Positions 1-7,812 of a stretch of 64,000 nt of DNA are shown here, one piece after another. The DNA comes from Streptomyces deccanensis. Its GTDB lineage: Bacteria > Actinomycetota > Actinomycetes > Streptomycetales > Streptomycetaceae. Below the pieces are notes generated by a model that saw only the letters and a list, made by a program, of their open reading frames with translations, did not search any database and was not told the DNA's origin. Position 1 is the first letter of the stretch, and the number at the start of each line of letters is the position of its first letter. The translations under genes were made by a program, and so were the position numbers. Where the stretch lies: positions 1,674,001 through 1,738,000 of the forward strand of contig NZ_CP092431.1 of the NCBI RefSeq assembly GCF_022385335.1, in the 5' to 3' direction.

Positions 1-401
1 GCCGGGAGGCCACCCCCGAGGCGCTGCTGTCCACCACGGGCGAGCCCTTGCACCCGCTGGACGAGCAGGCGGTCGCCGAGGTCTTCAAGCACGCGCGCGA
101 GGGCGACGTACGGGCCCGTGCGGCTGTCGACCGTTTCATACAGCGCCTCGTCCACGACGTGACGGCCCTTGTCCTGGCCCTCGATCCCGAGCTGGTCGTG
201 GTCGGCGGCTGGGCGGCCGGCATCGACGACGTCCTCGACCCCCTCCGCGGCGAGCTGGCCCGGTACTGCCTGCGCCCGCCCCGGGTCGCCCTCTCCCGGC
301 TGGGCGAGGCGGCCGTCGCCATGGGCGCGCTGCGGCTCGCCCTGGACCACGTCGAGGAGCAGCTCTTCGCGGTGGAGGGCACGGTGACGGCGCGCCGCTG
401 A
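1..401 (+). CDS. ROK family protein, C-terminal part
   Basis: The gene enters from the left edge and its start is outside the window. The visible ~130 residues match the C-terminal half of ROK proteins (sugar kinases and ROK repressors). There is a long helix rich in Ala/Leu/Val, then LDPELVVVGG, the typical strand and glycine turn of the second actin-like ATPase lobe, and a closing LGEAAVAMGALRLAL helix where ROK proteins carry a GAxxLA element. The N-terminal region is missing, so a glucokinase cannot be told from an NagC/XylR-type repressor. It converges on the GntR gene, with a strong hairpin between them. Confidence 0.8.
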   Translation, partial: REATPEALLSTTGEPLHPLDEQAVAEVFKHAREGDVRARAAVDRFIQRLVHDVTALVLALDPELVVVGGWAAGIDDVLDPLRGELARYCLRPPRVALSRLGEAAVAMGALRLALDHVEEQLFAVEGTVTARR

Positions 402-421
402 GCCGCCGCCGGGCACGCGAA

Positions 422-449
422 CGCCGTGCCCCGCGAGAGGGGCACGGCG
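422..449. terminator. Convergent hairpin terminator
   Basis: GCCGTGCCCC and GGGGCACGGC form a perfect 10-bp stem around a 6-nt loop in the 77-bp gap between the converging ROK and GntR genes. There is no T-tract, as is usual in high-GC actinomycetes. It could serve both strands. Confidence 0.65.
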
Positions 450-478
450 GGTACGGCGGGGAGGCTCTGCCCGTGGCG

Positions 479-1240
479 TCAGGACGCGTGGCGCTCCGGG
501 CCGTGGTGGATCTCGACGCCGCCCGAGGCACCGAAGGTCAGGCGGCACGTGTCAGCACGGTAGGTGGCCAGGGAGACCGCCGCCGTACGTGCCTCGGCGA
601 AGAAGCGGGTGGTGACGACCAGGACGGGCGCGCCGGGCAGCCGGTCGAGCTCCTTGGCGTCGTCCGCGCGGGCTGAGCCCAGCTCCACCGAGCGGTCCTG
701 GCCCTCCAGTTCCAGGCGCTGCAGCTCACGCAGGACCGCACGCGCGCGTGCGGCACCGGAGGGGGCGTCTATGGCGGAGAGGGCGGGCACGGAGGCCGCC
801 GGGATGTAGAGCAGTTCGGCGGCGACGGGCTGGCCGTGCGACATCCGGGAGCGGCGCACGACGTGCACCTGCTCGCCGTGGACGCTCTCCAGGAGGTCGG
901 CGACCGCGGCGGGCGGTGCCGCGGTCGTGCAGTCGACGGCCTGCCAGGCGTCGCCGACGGTGCCCGGCCACGCGTGCTGCTCGGTGCCGACGGCGACGCC
1001 CACGCGCGGGGGCGCGACCGTGGTGCCGACACCGCGACGGCGCTGCAGTCGGCCCTCCAGTTCGAGCTGCTCCAGCGCCTGGCGGAGGGTGGCCCGGGCG
1101 ACGCCGAAGCGGGCCGCGAGGTCACGTTCGTTGGGCAGGATCTCCCCCACCGAGAACTCGGAGTCCAATGCCTCACTGAGCACGGTCTTCAGATGCCAGT
1201 ACTTCGGTTCCGGCACCGATTCCAGCTGCTGGGTCCCCAC
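479..1240 (-). CDS. GntR/HutC-family transcriptional regulator
   Basis: The 253-residue length is typical of the HutC subfamily. Residues ~13-75 form the GntR winged helix-turn-helix (LPNERDLAARFGVARATLRQ, then an LELEGRL wing and a GVGT turn). Residues ~85-240 resemble a UTRA effector domain, which in this family binds small sugars, sugar phosphates or amino-acid derivatives. The GTG start is supported by GGAGGA 6-7 nt upstream. About 100 bp upstream lies a perfect palindrome resembling operators of this family, so autoregulation is likely (inference). The upstream leader is unusually A/T-rich (around 1275-1320) and probably holds the promoter. It is not DasR itself: the N-terminus and effector domain differ. 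The effector cannot be predicted. Confidence 0.9.
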   Translation of the reverse strand: MGTQQLESVPEPKYWHLKTVLSEALDSEFSVGEILPNERDLAARFGVARATLRQALEQLELEGRLQRRRGVGTTVAPPRVGVAVGTEQHAWPGTVGDAWQAVDCTTAAPPAAVADLLESVHGEQVHVVRRSRMSHGQPVAAELLYIPAASVPALSAIDAPSGAARARAVLRELQRLELEGQDRSVELGSARADDAKELDRLPGAPVLVVTTRFFAEARTAAVSLATYRADTCRLTFGASGGVEIHHGPERHAS

Positions 1241-1340
1241 CCTGTCCTCCGCTGCTTCGCCGTGGCCCGGCGGCGTTTTTAGCGCCCTTGTTTATTAAAG
1301 GTTGTTGCACTTTCTTGCGACCATAGGCGGGCCCCCACCC

Positions 1341-1354
1341 TTGGTCAAGACCAA
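1341..1354. promoter_or_regulatory. Candidate GntR/HutC operator
   Basis: TTGGTCAAGACCAA is a perfect 6+2+6 inverted repeat in the gap between the GntR and sigma factor genes. It resembles the TGGTC-TA-GACCA core of known HutC-subfamily sites such as DasR elements. Its position ~100 bp upstream of the GntR start fits autoregulation, but binding is inferred. Confidence 0.5.
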
Positions 1355-1402
1355 TCATCGAACCCTCGGGCATTCGACAGGTCGGACGCCGGGCAGCGTT
1401 CA

Positions 1403-2293
1403 TCAAGGCTTCACGGCCGCCAGGGAGAGCAGCTTCTCCGGGTTGCGGACGATGTAGACGCACTGGATTCGCCCGTCGGCGACGTCGAGTTGGAACACGC
1501 TGTCGACCGTGTCGCCGGTCAGGAGGACCACGGCGAAGCCGCCGTTGATCTCCATGAAGCGGAACGAGGCGGCCCGCACGCCCTTGCCGGCCGCGCCGTG
1601 CACGAACCGTCCCACCTTGTCGGCGGTCTCGAGGACCCGCACCGGGGCCTTGCCGATGCCGCCGCCGTCGCCCACCAGACGGACGTCGGGGGCGAGCAGC
1701 GCCATGAGCTGGTCGAGGTCGCCGCCTTCCGCGGCGGCGAGGAACTTCTCCGTCAGCTCGCGGCGTTCGACGGGATCGACCTCGTAGCGCGGGCGCCGCT
1801 CGTCGACGTGTCTGCGGGCCCGCCCGGCGAGCTGGCGCACGGCGGGCTCGGCACGGTCGATCATGGCCGCGATCTCGGCGTACGGGTAGCCGAAGGCCTC
1901 CCGGAGCACGAACACGGCGCGTTCCAGGGGCGAGAGGGACTCCATGACGACCAGGACGGCGAGGGAGACGGTGTCGGCGAGGACGGCCCGCTCGGCGGTG
2001 TCCGGGACGGTGTCCGCGTAGTCGGTGATGTACGGCTCGGGGAGCCACGGGCCGGGGTAGGCCTCGTTGCGCGACTGCACCTGGCGCAGTCGGTCGATGG
2101 CGAGGCGGGTGGTGACACGGACCAGGTAGCCGCGCGGTTCGCGCACCTCGGAGCGGTCGGCGCCGGACCAGCGCAGCCAGGCCTCCTGGACCACGTCCTC
2201 GGCGTCGGCGACCCGGCCGAGCATGCGGTAGGCGACTCCCATCAGGACGGGGCGGTGCTCTTCGAAGAGGTCGATCGCGATGTCGGTGGTCAC
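1403..2293 (-). CDS. sigJ: ECF41-type RNA polymerase sigma factor (SigJ-like)
   Basis: 296 residues. The N-terminus carries sigma70 region 2 (VVQEAWLRW, RGYLVRVTTRLAIDRLR) for -10 recognition. Residues ~110-165 carry region 4 (SPLERAVFVLREAFGYPYAEIA). The C-terminal ~120 residues form a SnoaL/NTF2-like domain, the hallmark of the ECF41 group. The family signature motifs are visible: WLPEP in the linker, DGGGIG in the SnoaL part and NPEKL near the end. In ECF41 proteins this extension acts as a built-in regulator, and no anti-sigma factor is seen here. The start is GTG. The gene is divergent from an alpha/beta hydrolase, and ECF41 factors often control a neighbouring oxidoreductase or carboxymuconolactone decarboxylase; here the hydrolase is the obvious candidate target (inference). 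Confidence 0.92.
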   Translation of the reverse strand: MTTDIAIDLFEEHRPVLMGVAYRMLGRVADAEDVVQEAWLRWSGADRSEVREPRGYLVRVTTRLAIDRLRQVQSRNEAYPGPWLPEPYITDYADTVPDTAERAVLADTVSLAVLVVMESLSPLERAVFVLREAFGYPYAEIAAMIDRAEPAVRQLAGRARRHVDERRPRYEVDPVERRELTEKFLAAAEGGDLDQLMALLAPDVRLVGDGGGIGKAPVRVLETADKVGRFVHGAAGKGVRAASFRFMEINGGFAVVLLTGDTVDSVFQLDVADGRIQCVYIVRNPEKLLSLAAVKP

Positions 2294-2452
2294 CGTTCCA
2301 TCCCAACCCGAGGGGCGGGGCCGTGTCCAGGCGATTCCGGCGTTGCGCGCGGCTTGTTACTCCCGGGGACTACCCGCCGGTAGCAGTTGCTGACAAGCTG
2401 TCTACGACGCCGTGCGCCGGCGTGTCCATCCGCCCAGACGAGGAGTCGCACC

Positions 2453-3286
2453 ATGTCCGCCGCCACGGTCTCCTTCCAGGTCCCCTCCCCGCTCGGCCCG
2501 CGGTCCGTGACGGTCTCCTACACCCGCGAGGGCACCGGTGAGCCGCTGCTCCTGCTGCACGGCATCGGCCACCACCGGCAGGCCTGGGACCCGGTGACGC
2601 ACATCCTGGCGGCGGAGCGCGAGGTCATCACCGTCGACCTGCCCGGCTTCGGCGCGTCGCCCGCGCTGCCGGACGGGCTCACCTACGACCTGCCCACGAC
2701 GACCGCCGTCTTCGGTGCCTTCTGCGAGGCGCTGGAGCTCGACCGCCCCCATGTGGCGGGCAACTCCCTGGGCGGTCTGCTCGCCCTGGAGCTGGGCCGC
2801 GAGAAACTCGTACGGTCCGTCACGGCGCTGTCCCCGGCGGGGTTCTGGAACGAGGCCGAGCGGCGTTACGCGTTCGGCGTGCTGCTCACCATGCGGCACA
2901 TCGCGCGGCGGCTGCCGCTGCCGCTGGTCGAACGGTTGTCCCGGTCGGCGGTCGGCCGCACCGCCCTGACGAGCACCATCTACGCCCGTCCGAGCCGCCG
3001 TTCACCCGAGGCGGTGGTCGCCGAGACGCTCGCCCTGGCGGGCGCGACCGGGTTCGACGAGACCCTCCGGGCCGGTGGCAGCGTCCTGTTCACCGACGAC
3101 GTCCCCGGGCTCCCCGTCACCGTGGCCTGGGGCACCCGGGACTGGCTGCTCGTCCGCCGTCAGGGTGTCCGTGCCAAGCGGGTCATCCCCGGCGCCCGGC
3201 TGGTGCGGCTGCCCGGCTGCGGCCACTGCCCCATGAACGACGACCCCGCGCTGGTCGCCCGCGTCATCCTCGACGGCAGCCGCTGA
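2453..3286 (+). CDS. Alpha/beta hydrolase
   Basis: 277 residues from ATG 2453, which has a GAGGAG ribosome site ~7 nt upstream; the longer reading from 2387 runs back into the promoter region. The fold is typical: LLLLHGIG (oxyanion turn), GNSLGG nucleophile elbow with the catalytic Ser, GTRDWLL carrying the likely acid, and GCGHCPM with the catalytic His. The mid-protein segment after the elbow is a probable helical cap. There is no signal peptide, so it is cytosolic; the substrate is unknown. It is divergent from the ECF41 sigma gene and could be its target. Its last 285 bp are read antisense by the 3' end of the DMT transporter frame, and a 24-bp tandem duplication covers its stop codon. 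Confidence 0.88.
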   Translation: MSAATVSFQVPSPLGPRSVTVSYTREGTGEPLLLLHGIGHHRQAWDPVTHILAAEREVITVDLPGFGASPALPDGLTYDLPTTTAVFGAFCEALELDRPHVAGNSLGGLLALELGREKLVRSVTALSPAGFWNEAERRYAFGVLLTMRHIARRLPLPLVERLSRSAVGRTALTSTIYARPSRRSPEAVVAETLALAGATGFDETLRAGGSVLFTDDVPGLPVTVAWGTRDWLLVRRQGVRAKRVIPGARLVRLPGCGHCPMNDDPALVARVILDGSR

Positions 3287-4228
3287 CCGGCCGCCGACGG
3301 CAGCCGCTGACCGGCGGGTCAACGCCCCCGACCCCAGGGCGACCCCGGCACCGACCAGCGCGCTGCCGACGGCCTGTGCGGCACCGTAGGAGCCCGTGCC
3401 GACGAGGGGCGCCGTGCAGGCGGCGGCCACCGGAATCAGTCCGGAGAACAGGGTGGCGCGCTCGGCGCCGATGCGCTGCATGCCCATGTACCAGCACACG
3501 AACCCGACCACCGTGACCACCGCCGCCTGCCACAGCAGCGCGACCGACTCCGTGCCGTCCGGGCGGCGCAACCACGCGCCGCCGTCGACGACCACGCCGA
3601 CGAGGGCCGACTCGACCGCGGCCACCGCGCACACGGTCGCCGACAGCAGCCGTGGCCCGAGCGGTCGCAGCACCGGCACGGCCAGCACGGCGAAGCCGAT
3701 CTCGCCCGCCAGCGCGCACACCGAGAAGGCGATGCCCGCTCCGTCCGTACGGCCCCAGCCCTGGACGGTGAACGCGCCGGCCGCCACCAGCAACGCCCCT
3801 TGCAGGACCACCCGTTGGGGTCGCCGCCCCTCCGTCAGCGGGACGAGGACGGCCACGGCCACCGGGGCGCAGCCCACGAAGACCCCCGGCACCGCCGGTT
3901 CCGCCGAGCGTTCGGCGGCGAGCACGGCGATGTTGAAGCCGACCATGCCGACCGCCGCGAGCAGCCCCAGCCGCGCCCACTGCCGTGCGGTGAGACGGCG
4001 CAGCGGTGCCGTGCCGTCCCGGCCGAGCAGCGGGAGCAGCAGGAGACAGGCGAGGCCGTAGCGGAGGAACTGGCCGCCCGCGTACGGGTAGTCGCCCAGG
4101 ACGCTGTTGGCGGTGAAGGACCCGCCGACGAGCACGCAGGCGAGGGCGGCGAGGAGGGAACCGGAGAGCGCGGACGGGGTCCGGGGTGTGCCGGTCGTCG
4201 TGGTCGGGACGGTGGGCGTGGGCTTCAT
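3002..4228 (-). CDS. EamA/DMT-family transporter with antisense 3' extension
   Basis: The N-terminal ~305 residues are a normal two-domain EamA drug/metabolite transporter with about ten membrane helices (for example AALACVLVGGSFTANSVLG and AAVVTVVGFVCWYMGMQRIG). The last ~100 residues, from roughly SAAAVGG on, are hydrophilic and come from reading antisense through the alpha/beta hydrolase, so they are probably not a folded part of the transporter. The frame lost a stop or was extended by the 24-bp duplication at 3271-3314. The gene is divergent from the MocR regulator with only 48 bp between starts, the usual MocR-DMT pairing, which suggests MocR controls export of an amino acid or amine (family knowledge plus inference). 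Confidence 0.8.
   Translation of the reverse strand: MKPTPTVPTTTTGTPRTPSALSGSLLAALACVLVGGSFTANSVLGDYPYAGGQFLRYGLACLLLLPLLGRDGTAPLRRLTARQWARLGLLAAVGMVGFNIAVLAAERSAEPAVPGVFVGCAPVAVAVLVPLTEGRRPQRVVLQGALLVAAGAFTVQGWGRTDGAGIAFSVCALAGEIGFAVLAVPVLRPLGPRLLSATVCAVAAVESALVGVVVDGGAWLRRPDGTESVALLWQAAVVTVVGFVCWYMGMQRIGAERATLFSGLIPVAAACTAPLVGTGSYGAAQAVGSALVGAGVALGSGALTRRSAAAVGGRSAAAVEDDAGDQRGVVVHGAVAAAGQPHQPGAGDDPLGTDTLTADEQPVPGAPGHGDGEPGDVVGEQDAATGPEGLVEPGRARQGERLGDHRLG
3271..3314. repeat. 24-bp tandem duplication over the hydrolase stop codon
   Basis: CGACGGCAGCCGCTGACCGG occurs at 3271-3290 and again at 3295-3314. The first copy includes the hydrolase stop. In the opposing transporter frame the duplication adds eight residues (RSAAAV occurs twice). 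Confidence 0.9.
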
Positions 4229-4276
4229 GGTCGCGACGTTAGGGAGGTCGGCGGTCCCGCTTTAAGGTCCACTTCC
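4229..4276. promoter_or_regulatory. MocR-DMT divergent promoter region
   Basis: These 48 bp separate the divergent DMT and MocR starts, so both promoters and any MocR operator must lie here or overlap the coding ends. The stretch CTTTAAGGTCCACTT is A/T-richer than its surroundings. No clear direct repeat pair, as MocR proteins usually bind, can be named with confidence. Confidence 0.45.
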
Positions 4277-5722
4277 ATGACGTCATCGGGGACCAATTCC
4301 GACCACGGCGCGGCACTTTCGGGATCCGCTCCCTGGGCCGCCGCCTGGGAGCTGCTGCTGCCCGTCGCGGACGCGCCCGCACGCGCGCGTGGACGCACGT
4401 TGCAGACGGCGCTGCGGGAGGCGATCCGGTCGGGGCGACTGGCGCGGGGGACGCGGCTGCCGGCGAGCCGGGAGCTGGCAGCCGACCTCGGGGTCTCGCG
4501 GGGGCTGGTGACGGAGGCGTACGAGCAGCTGGTCGCGGAGGGGTATCTGCGCAGCGGCCGGGGCGCCGGGACCTGGGTGGGCGCCGCCGTGCGCACGTCC
4601 GAGCCGCCACGCGCGCGTGACCTCGCTCCGCGTCCGCCGGGCGCCCGCGCCGACTTCGTGCCCGGCACGCCCGACCTGTCGCTGTTCCCCCGTGCGGCGT
4701 GGGCGGCGGCCCAGCGCGGTGTCCTCGCGGAGCTGCCGCATCACGAGCTGGGCTACCCGGATCCGCGCGGGCTGCCCCGGCTGCGCACCGCGCTCGCCGA
4801 ACTGCTCGTCCGGCGGCGGGGCGTGGTCGCCGACCCGGAGCGGATCGTCGTCGTCTCCGGGGTGGCCCAGGCCACCACACTGCTTGGATCCGTGCTCCAC
4901 GCGCGCGGGACACGCGTCGTCGGCGTCGAGGACCCCGGCAGCCCCGAGCACGGGACGCTGTACGCCGCCACCGGGCTCGGCACCGTGCCGTTGCCGCTGG
5001 ACGACGAGGGGCTGGCGGTCGGGCCGCTGCGGGAGTCGGGGGTGCGGGCCGTGGTGACGACGCCGGCGCACCAGTTCCCGACCGGGATCGCGTACTCCGC
5101 GCGGCGGCGGGGCGAGCTGCTCGACTGGGCGCGGGCGGTGGACGGGTTGATCGTCGAGGACGACTACGACGGGGACTTCCGCTACGACCGCGCGCCCGTG
5201 GGGGCGTTGCAGGGGCTCGACCCCGAGCGGGTCGCGTACACGGGGTCCGTGAGCAAGTCCCTCGCGCCGGGGCTGCGGCTCGGCTGGCTCCTCGTCCCGG
5301 CGTGGCTGGCGGAGGAGGTCGTCGAGCGCAAGCGGACCATGGATCTCGGGCATCCCACCCTCGATCAGGCGCTCTTCGCGCGGTTCGTTGAACGGGGGGA
5401 CTACGACCGGCAGTTGCGGCGGTGTCAGCGGGCGTATCGGGAGCGGCGTGACGTGCTGGTGTCGGCGCTCGCCGAGCACTTTCCGGGGGCGGAGGTGTCG
5501 GGGATCGCCGCGGGGTTGCATGTCATCGTGACGCTGCCGGAGCGGTATGGGGTGGTGGGGCGGTTTCTGGAGCGGGCCGGAGAGGGTGGGGTGGGGGTGC
5601 GGGGGTTGGGGGCGTACGGGAGGGTGCCGGACGGGCGGGTGCGGTTGGTGTTGGGGTACGCGCATCTTTCTCCTGCGCGGATTCGGGAGGGGGTGGGGGT
5701 GTTGGCGGGGGTGGTGGGGTGA
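4277..5722 (+). CDS. MocR/PdxR-type regulator (GntR HTH fused to aminotransferase)
   Basis: 481 residues from ATG 4277; the reading frame is open far upstream but that part is antisense to the transporter. Residues ~20-95 form a GntR-type winged helix (GTRLPASRELAADLGVSRGL, YLRSGRGAGTWV). Residues ~115-480 form a class I aminotransferase fold with ELGYPDPRGLPRLR, the EDDYDGDFRY cofactor segment and the PLP lysine in TGSVSKSLAPGLRLGW. These proteins use PLP, alone or with an amino compound, as effector and regulate PLP, GABA, taurine or export genes. The divergent DMT transporter is the likely target. The 3' end is strikingly G-rich. Confidence 0.92.
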   Translation: MTSSGTNSDHGAALSGSAPWAAAWELLLPVADAPARARGRTLQTALREAIRSGRLARGTRLPASRELAADLGVSRGLVTEAYEQLVAEGYLRSGRGAGTWVGAAVRTSEPPRARDLAPRPPGARADFVPGTPDLSLFPRAAWAAAQRGVLAELPHHELGYPDPRGLPRLRTALAELLVRRRGVVADPERIVVVSGVAQATTLLGSVLHARGTRVVGVEDPGSPEHGTLYAATGLGTVPLPLDDEGLAVGPLRESGVRAVVTTPAHQFPTGIAYSARRRGELLDWARAVDGLIVEDDYDGDFRYDRAPVGALQGLDPERVAYTGSVSKSLAPGLRLGWLLVPAWLAEEVVERKRTMDLGHPTLDQALFARFVERGDYDRQLRRCQRAYRERRDVLVSALAEHFPGAEVSGIAAGLHVIVTLPERYGVVGRFLERAGEGGVGVRGLGAYGRVPDGRVRLVLGYAHLSPARIREGVGVLAGVVG

Positions 5723-5766
5723 CGGCTGGGTTTTTCGCCCCCGCCGCCCCTACCCGTCCCATCCTC

Positions 5767-5914
5767 AAGGGGCTGCGCCCCTTCGACCCCCAAGCGTCCG
5801 TCCGGTGGGGGCTGGTCGCGCAGTTCCCCGCGCCCCTGAAAGGCCTACGGCCATTTCAGGGGCGAAAAAGCAGGGGCGCAGCCCCGCTTTTTCAGGGGCG
5901 CGGGGAACTGCGCG
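5767..5914. repeat. Hairpin-rich intergenic repeat element
   Basis: The 364-bp gap between the MocR and phoD genes contains no credible gene but is dense in inverted repeats. A perfect 25-bp pair spans 5817-5841 and 5890-5914. Inside it are GGCCTACGGCC (5842-5852) and a GAAAAAGC...GCTTTTTC pair (5864-5893). A 7-bp stem at 5767-5783 precedes it. The core GTTCCCCGCGCCCCTGA is a dispersed Streptomyces intergenic motif found at gene ends elsewhere in this window. It very probably terminates MocR transcription; any other role is unknown. Confidence 0.7.
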
Positions 5915-6000
5915 AGAAGCCCCCACCCACCCGCAGCCGCCGACGCACAGGTACCCCCGAGCTCTGACGCGCGTCGGCTTCCCCCGCACCCCGCGCAGTT

Positions 6001-6022
6001 GTTCACTTGTCGTTTCCGTGTG
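6001..6022 (+). promoter_or_regulatory. Possible PHO box upstream of phoD
   Basis: GTTCACTTGTC followed directly by GTTTCCGTGTG gives two 11-nt units resembling the direct repeats bound by Streptomyces PhoP. The first unit fits the GTTCAC consensus well and the second poorly. It lies 65-86 bp before the phoD start, where such a site is expected. Confidence 0.35.
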
Positions 6023-6086
6023 CGCTGCGGCGTGCGCGTAGTTGTGGCTGTGCACATTGGCCGGATCCGTCGCTGGAGGCGCATTC

Positions 6087-7682
6087 ATGTCACACCGTCC
6101 GCCGAGTTCCCTGCCCGGTCGCCGCAGCGTGCTGCGCGGCTCGTTCGCCGCGTCGGCGGCGCTGGCGCTGCCCGGTTCCGTCGCACTCGGTTCGGCTCCG
6201 GCGCTGGCCCTGTCGGGGCGGCCCCAGGCCGGCTGGGGTGTGCAGGCCGGGGACGTGACCGCGCACTCCGGGCTGGTGTGGGTGCGGTCGGACCGGCCGG
6301 CCCGGATGATCGTCGAGACGTCCGCCACCGAGTCGTTCCGCAACCCGCGCAGATGGCACGGCCCGCTGCTCGGCGCCGGCACGGACTTCACCGGTACGAC
6401 GCGGCTGCGCGGGCTGCCGGCGGGCGAGCAGATCCACTACCGGGTGCTGCTCGCCGATCCGGACGACCCGCGCCGCACCGGGGAGCCGGTCACCGGGACG
6501 TTCCGTACGACGTCGCTGAAGCGGCGCTCCGGGGCGCGGTTCGTGTGGTCGGGCGACCTGGCCGGGCAGGGCTGGGGCATCAACCCGGACCGGGGCGGCT
6601 ACCGGATCTTCGACGCGATGGGCGCGCTGGACCCGGACTTCTTCCTGTTCAGCGGTGACACCATCTACGCGGACGGCCCGATCGCCGCGACGGCGGCGCT
6701 TCCCGGCGGCGGCACCTGGCGCAACGTCACCACCGAGGAGAAGTCCAAGGTCGCGGAGACGCTCGCCGAGTTCCGGGGCAACTTCCGCTACAACCTGCTC
6801 GACGAGAACCTCAAGCGGTTCAACGCGCAGGTCCCGGCGATCGTGCAGTGGGACGACCACGAGGTCACCAACAACTGGTACCCGGGCGAGATCCTCACCG
6901 ACGCCCGGTACACCGAGAAGAGCGTGGACGTGCTGGCGGCGCGGGCGCGGCGGGCGTTCAGCGAGTACTTCCCGATCTCCACACTGCGGCCGGGCGCCCG
7001 GGAGGGCCGCGTGCACCGGGTGGTGCGCCACGGTCCCCTGCTGGACGTGTTCGTGCTGGACATGCGGACGTACCGCGACGCCAACTCGCCCGGTACGCAG
7101 ACCACCGACCCGGTGGGCATCCTCGGAGCCGAGCAGTTGGAGTGGCTCAAGCGGGAGCTGGCGCGGTCGCGGGCGGTGTGGAAGGTGATCGCCTCCGACA
7201 TGCCGCTCGGCCTCGTCGTGCCCGACACCGGGGACGGCAAGCCGAACATCGAGGCCGTGGCGCAGGGCGACCCGGGCGCTCCGCTGGGGCGGGAGCTGCA
7301 GATCGCCGAGCTGCTGCGGTTCATCAAGCACCGCAAGGTCACCGGCACGGTGTGGCTGACGGCCGATGTGCACTACACCTCGGCCCAGCACTACCAGCCG
7401 TCGCGGGCGGCCTTCACCGACTTCGAGCCGTTCTGGGAGTTCGTCTCCGGCCCGCTGAACGCCGGTGCCTTCCCGGCGAACGCGCTGGACGGCACCTTCG
7501 GCCCCGAGCGGGTGTTCGTCAAGGCGCCGACCACGGCGAACGTCTCTCCGGCGGGCGGCTACCAGTTCTTCGGCGAGGTCGACATCGACGGCCACAGCGC
7601 GGAGTTGACGGTGCGGCTGCGGGAGCAGGACGGGACCGTGCTGTACACGAAGGTGCTCCAGCCGGGGCTCGTCGGTCAGTGA
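6087..7682 (+). CDS. phoD: Secreted alkaline phosphatase D (PhoD family)
   Basis: 531 residues from ATG 6087, which follows a GGAGG ribosome site. The N-terminus is a twin-arginine signal (GRRSVLRGSF, a hydrophobic Ala/Leu stretch, and a cut near ALA around residue 42), so it is exported folded. The PhoD calcium/iron-dependent phosphodiesterase fold is clear from GDTIYADGPI, WDDHEVTNNW and TADVHYTSAQHYQP, which supply most metal ligands. An N-terminal Fn3-like PhoD domain precedes the catalytic domain (~150-510). The role is phosphate scavenging from phosphomono/diesters and teichoic acids. It stands alone between a terminator-like repeat and a ~130-bp gap; a weak PHO-like repeat precedes it. 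Confidence 0.93.
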   Translation: MSHRPPSSLPGRRSVLRGSFAASAALALPGSVALGSAPALALSGRPQAGWGVQAGDVTAHSGLVWVRSDRPARMIVETSATESFRNPRRWHGPLLGAGTDFTGTTRLRGLPAGEQIHYRVLLADPDDPRRTGEPVTGTFRTTSLKRRSGARFVWSGDLAGQGWGINPDRGGYRIFDAMGALDPDFFLFSGDTIYADGPIAATAALPGGGTWRNVTTEEKSKVAETLAEFRGNFRYNLLDENLKRFNAQVPAIVQWDDHEVTNNWYPGEILTDARYTEKSVDVLAARARRAFSEYFPISTLRPGAREGRVHRVVRHGPLLDVFVLDMRTYRDANSPGTQTTDPVGILGAEQLEWLKRELARSRAVWKVIASDMPLGLVVPDTGDGKPNIEAVAQGDPGAPLGRELQIAELLRFIKHRKVTGTVWLTADVHYTSAQHYQPSRAAFTDFEPFWEFVSGPLNAGAFPANALDGTFGPERVFVKAPTTANVSPAGGYQFFGEVDIDGHSAELTVRLREQDGTVLYTKVLQPGLVGQ

Positions 7683-7812
7683 CGGTCACCTTTGGCATCG
7701 ACTAGGACAGCACCAGTCGTACAAAAAGAAACAAAAGGTGCGGATCGATGCTTTTACCGGTCAGTCACAAAGCGTTCGTGATCACGCAACACCGTTCGTT
7801 CACAGTGGCCAC

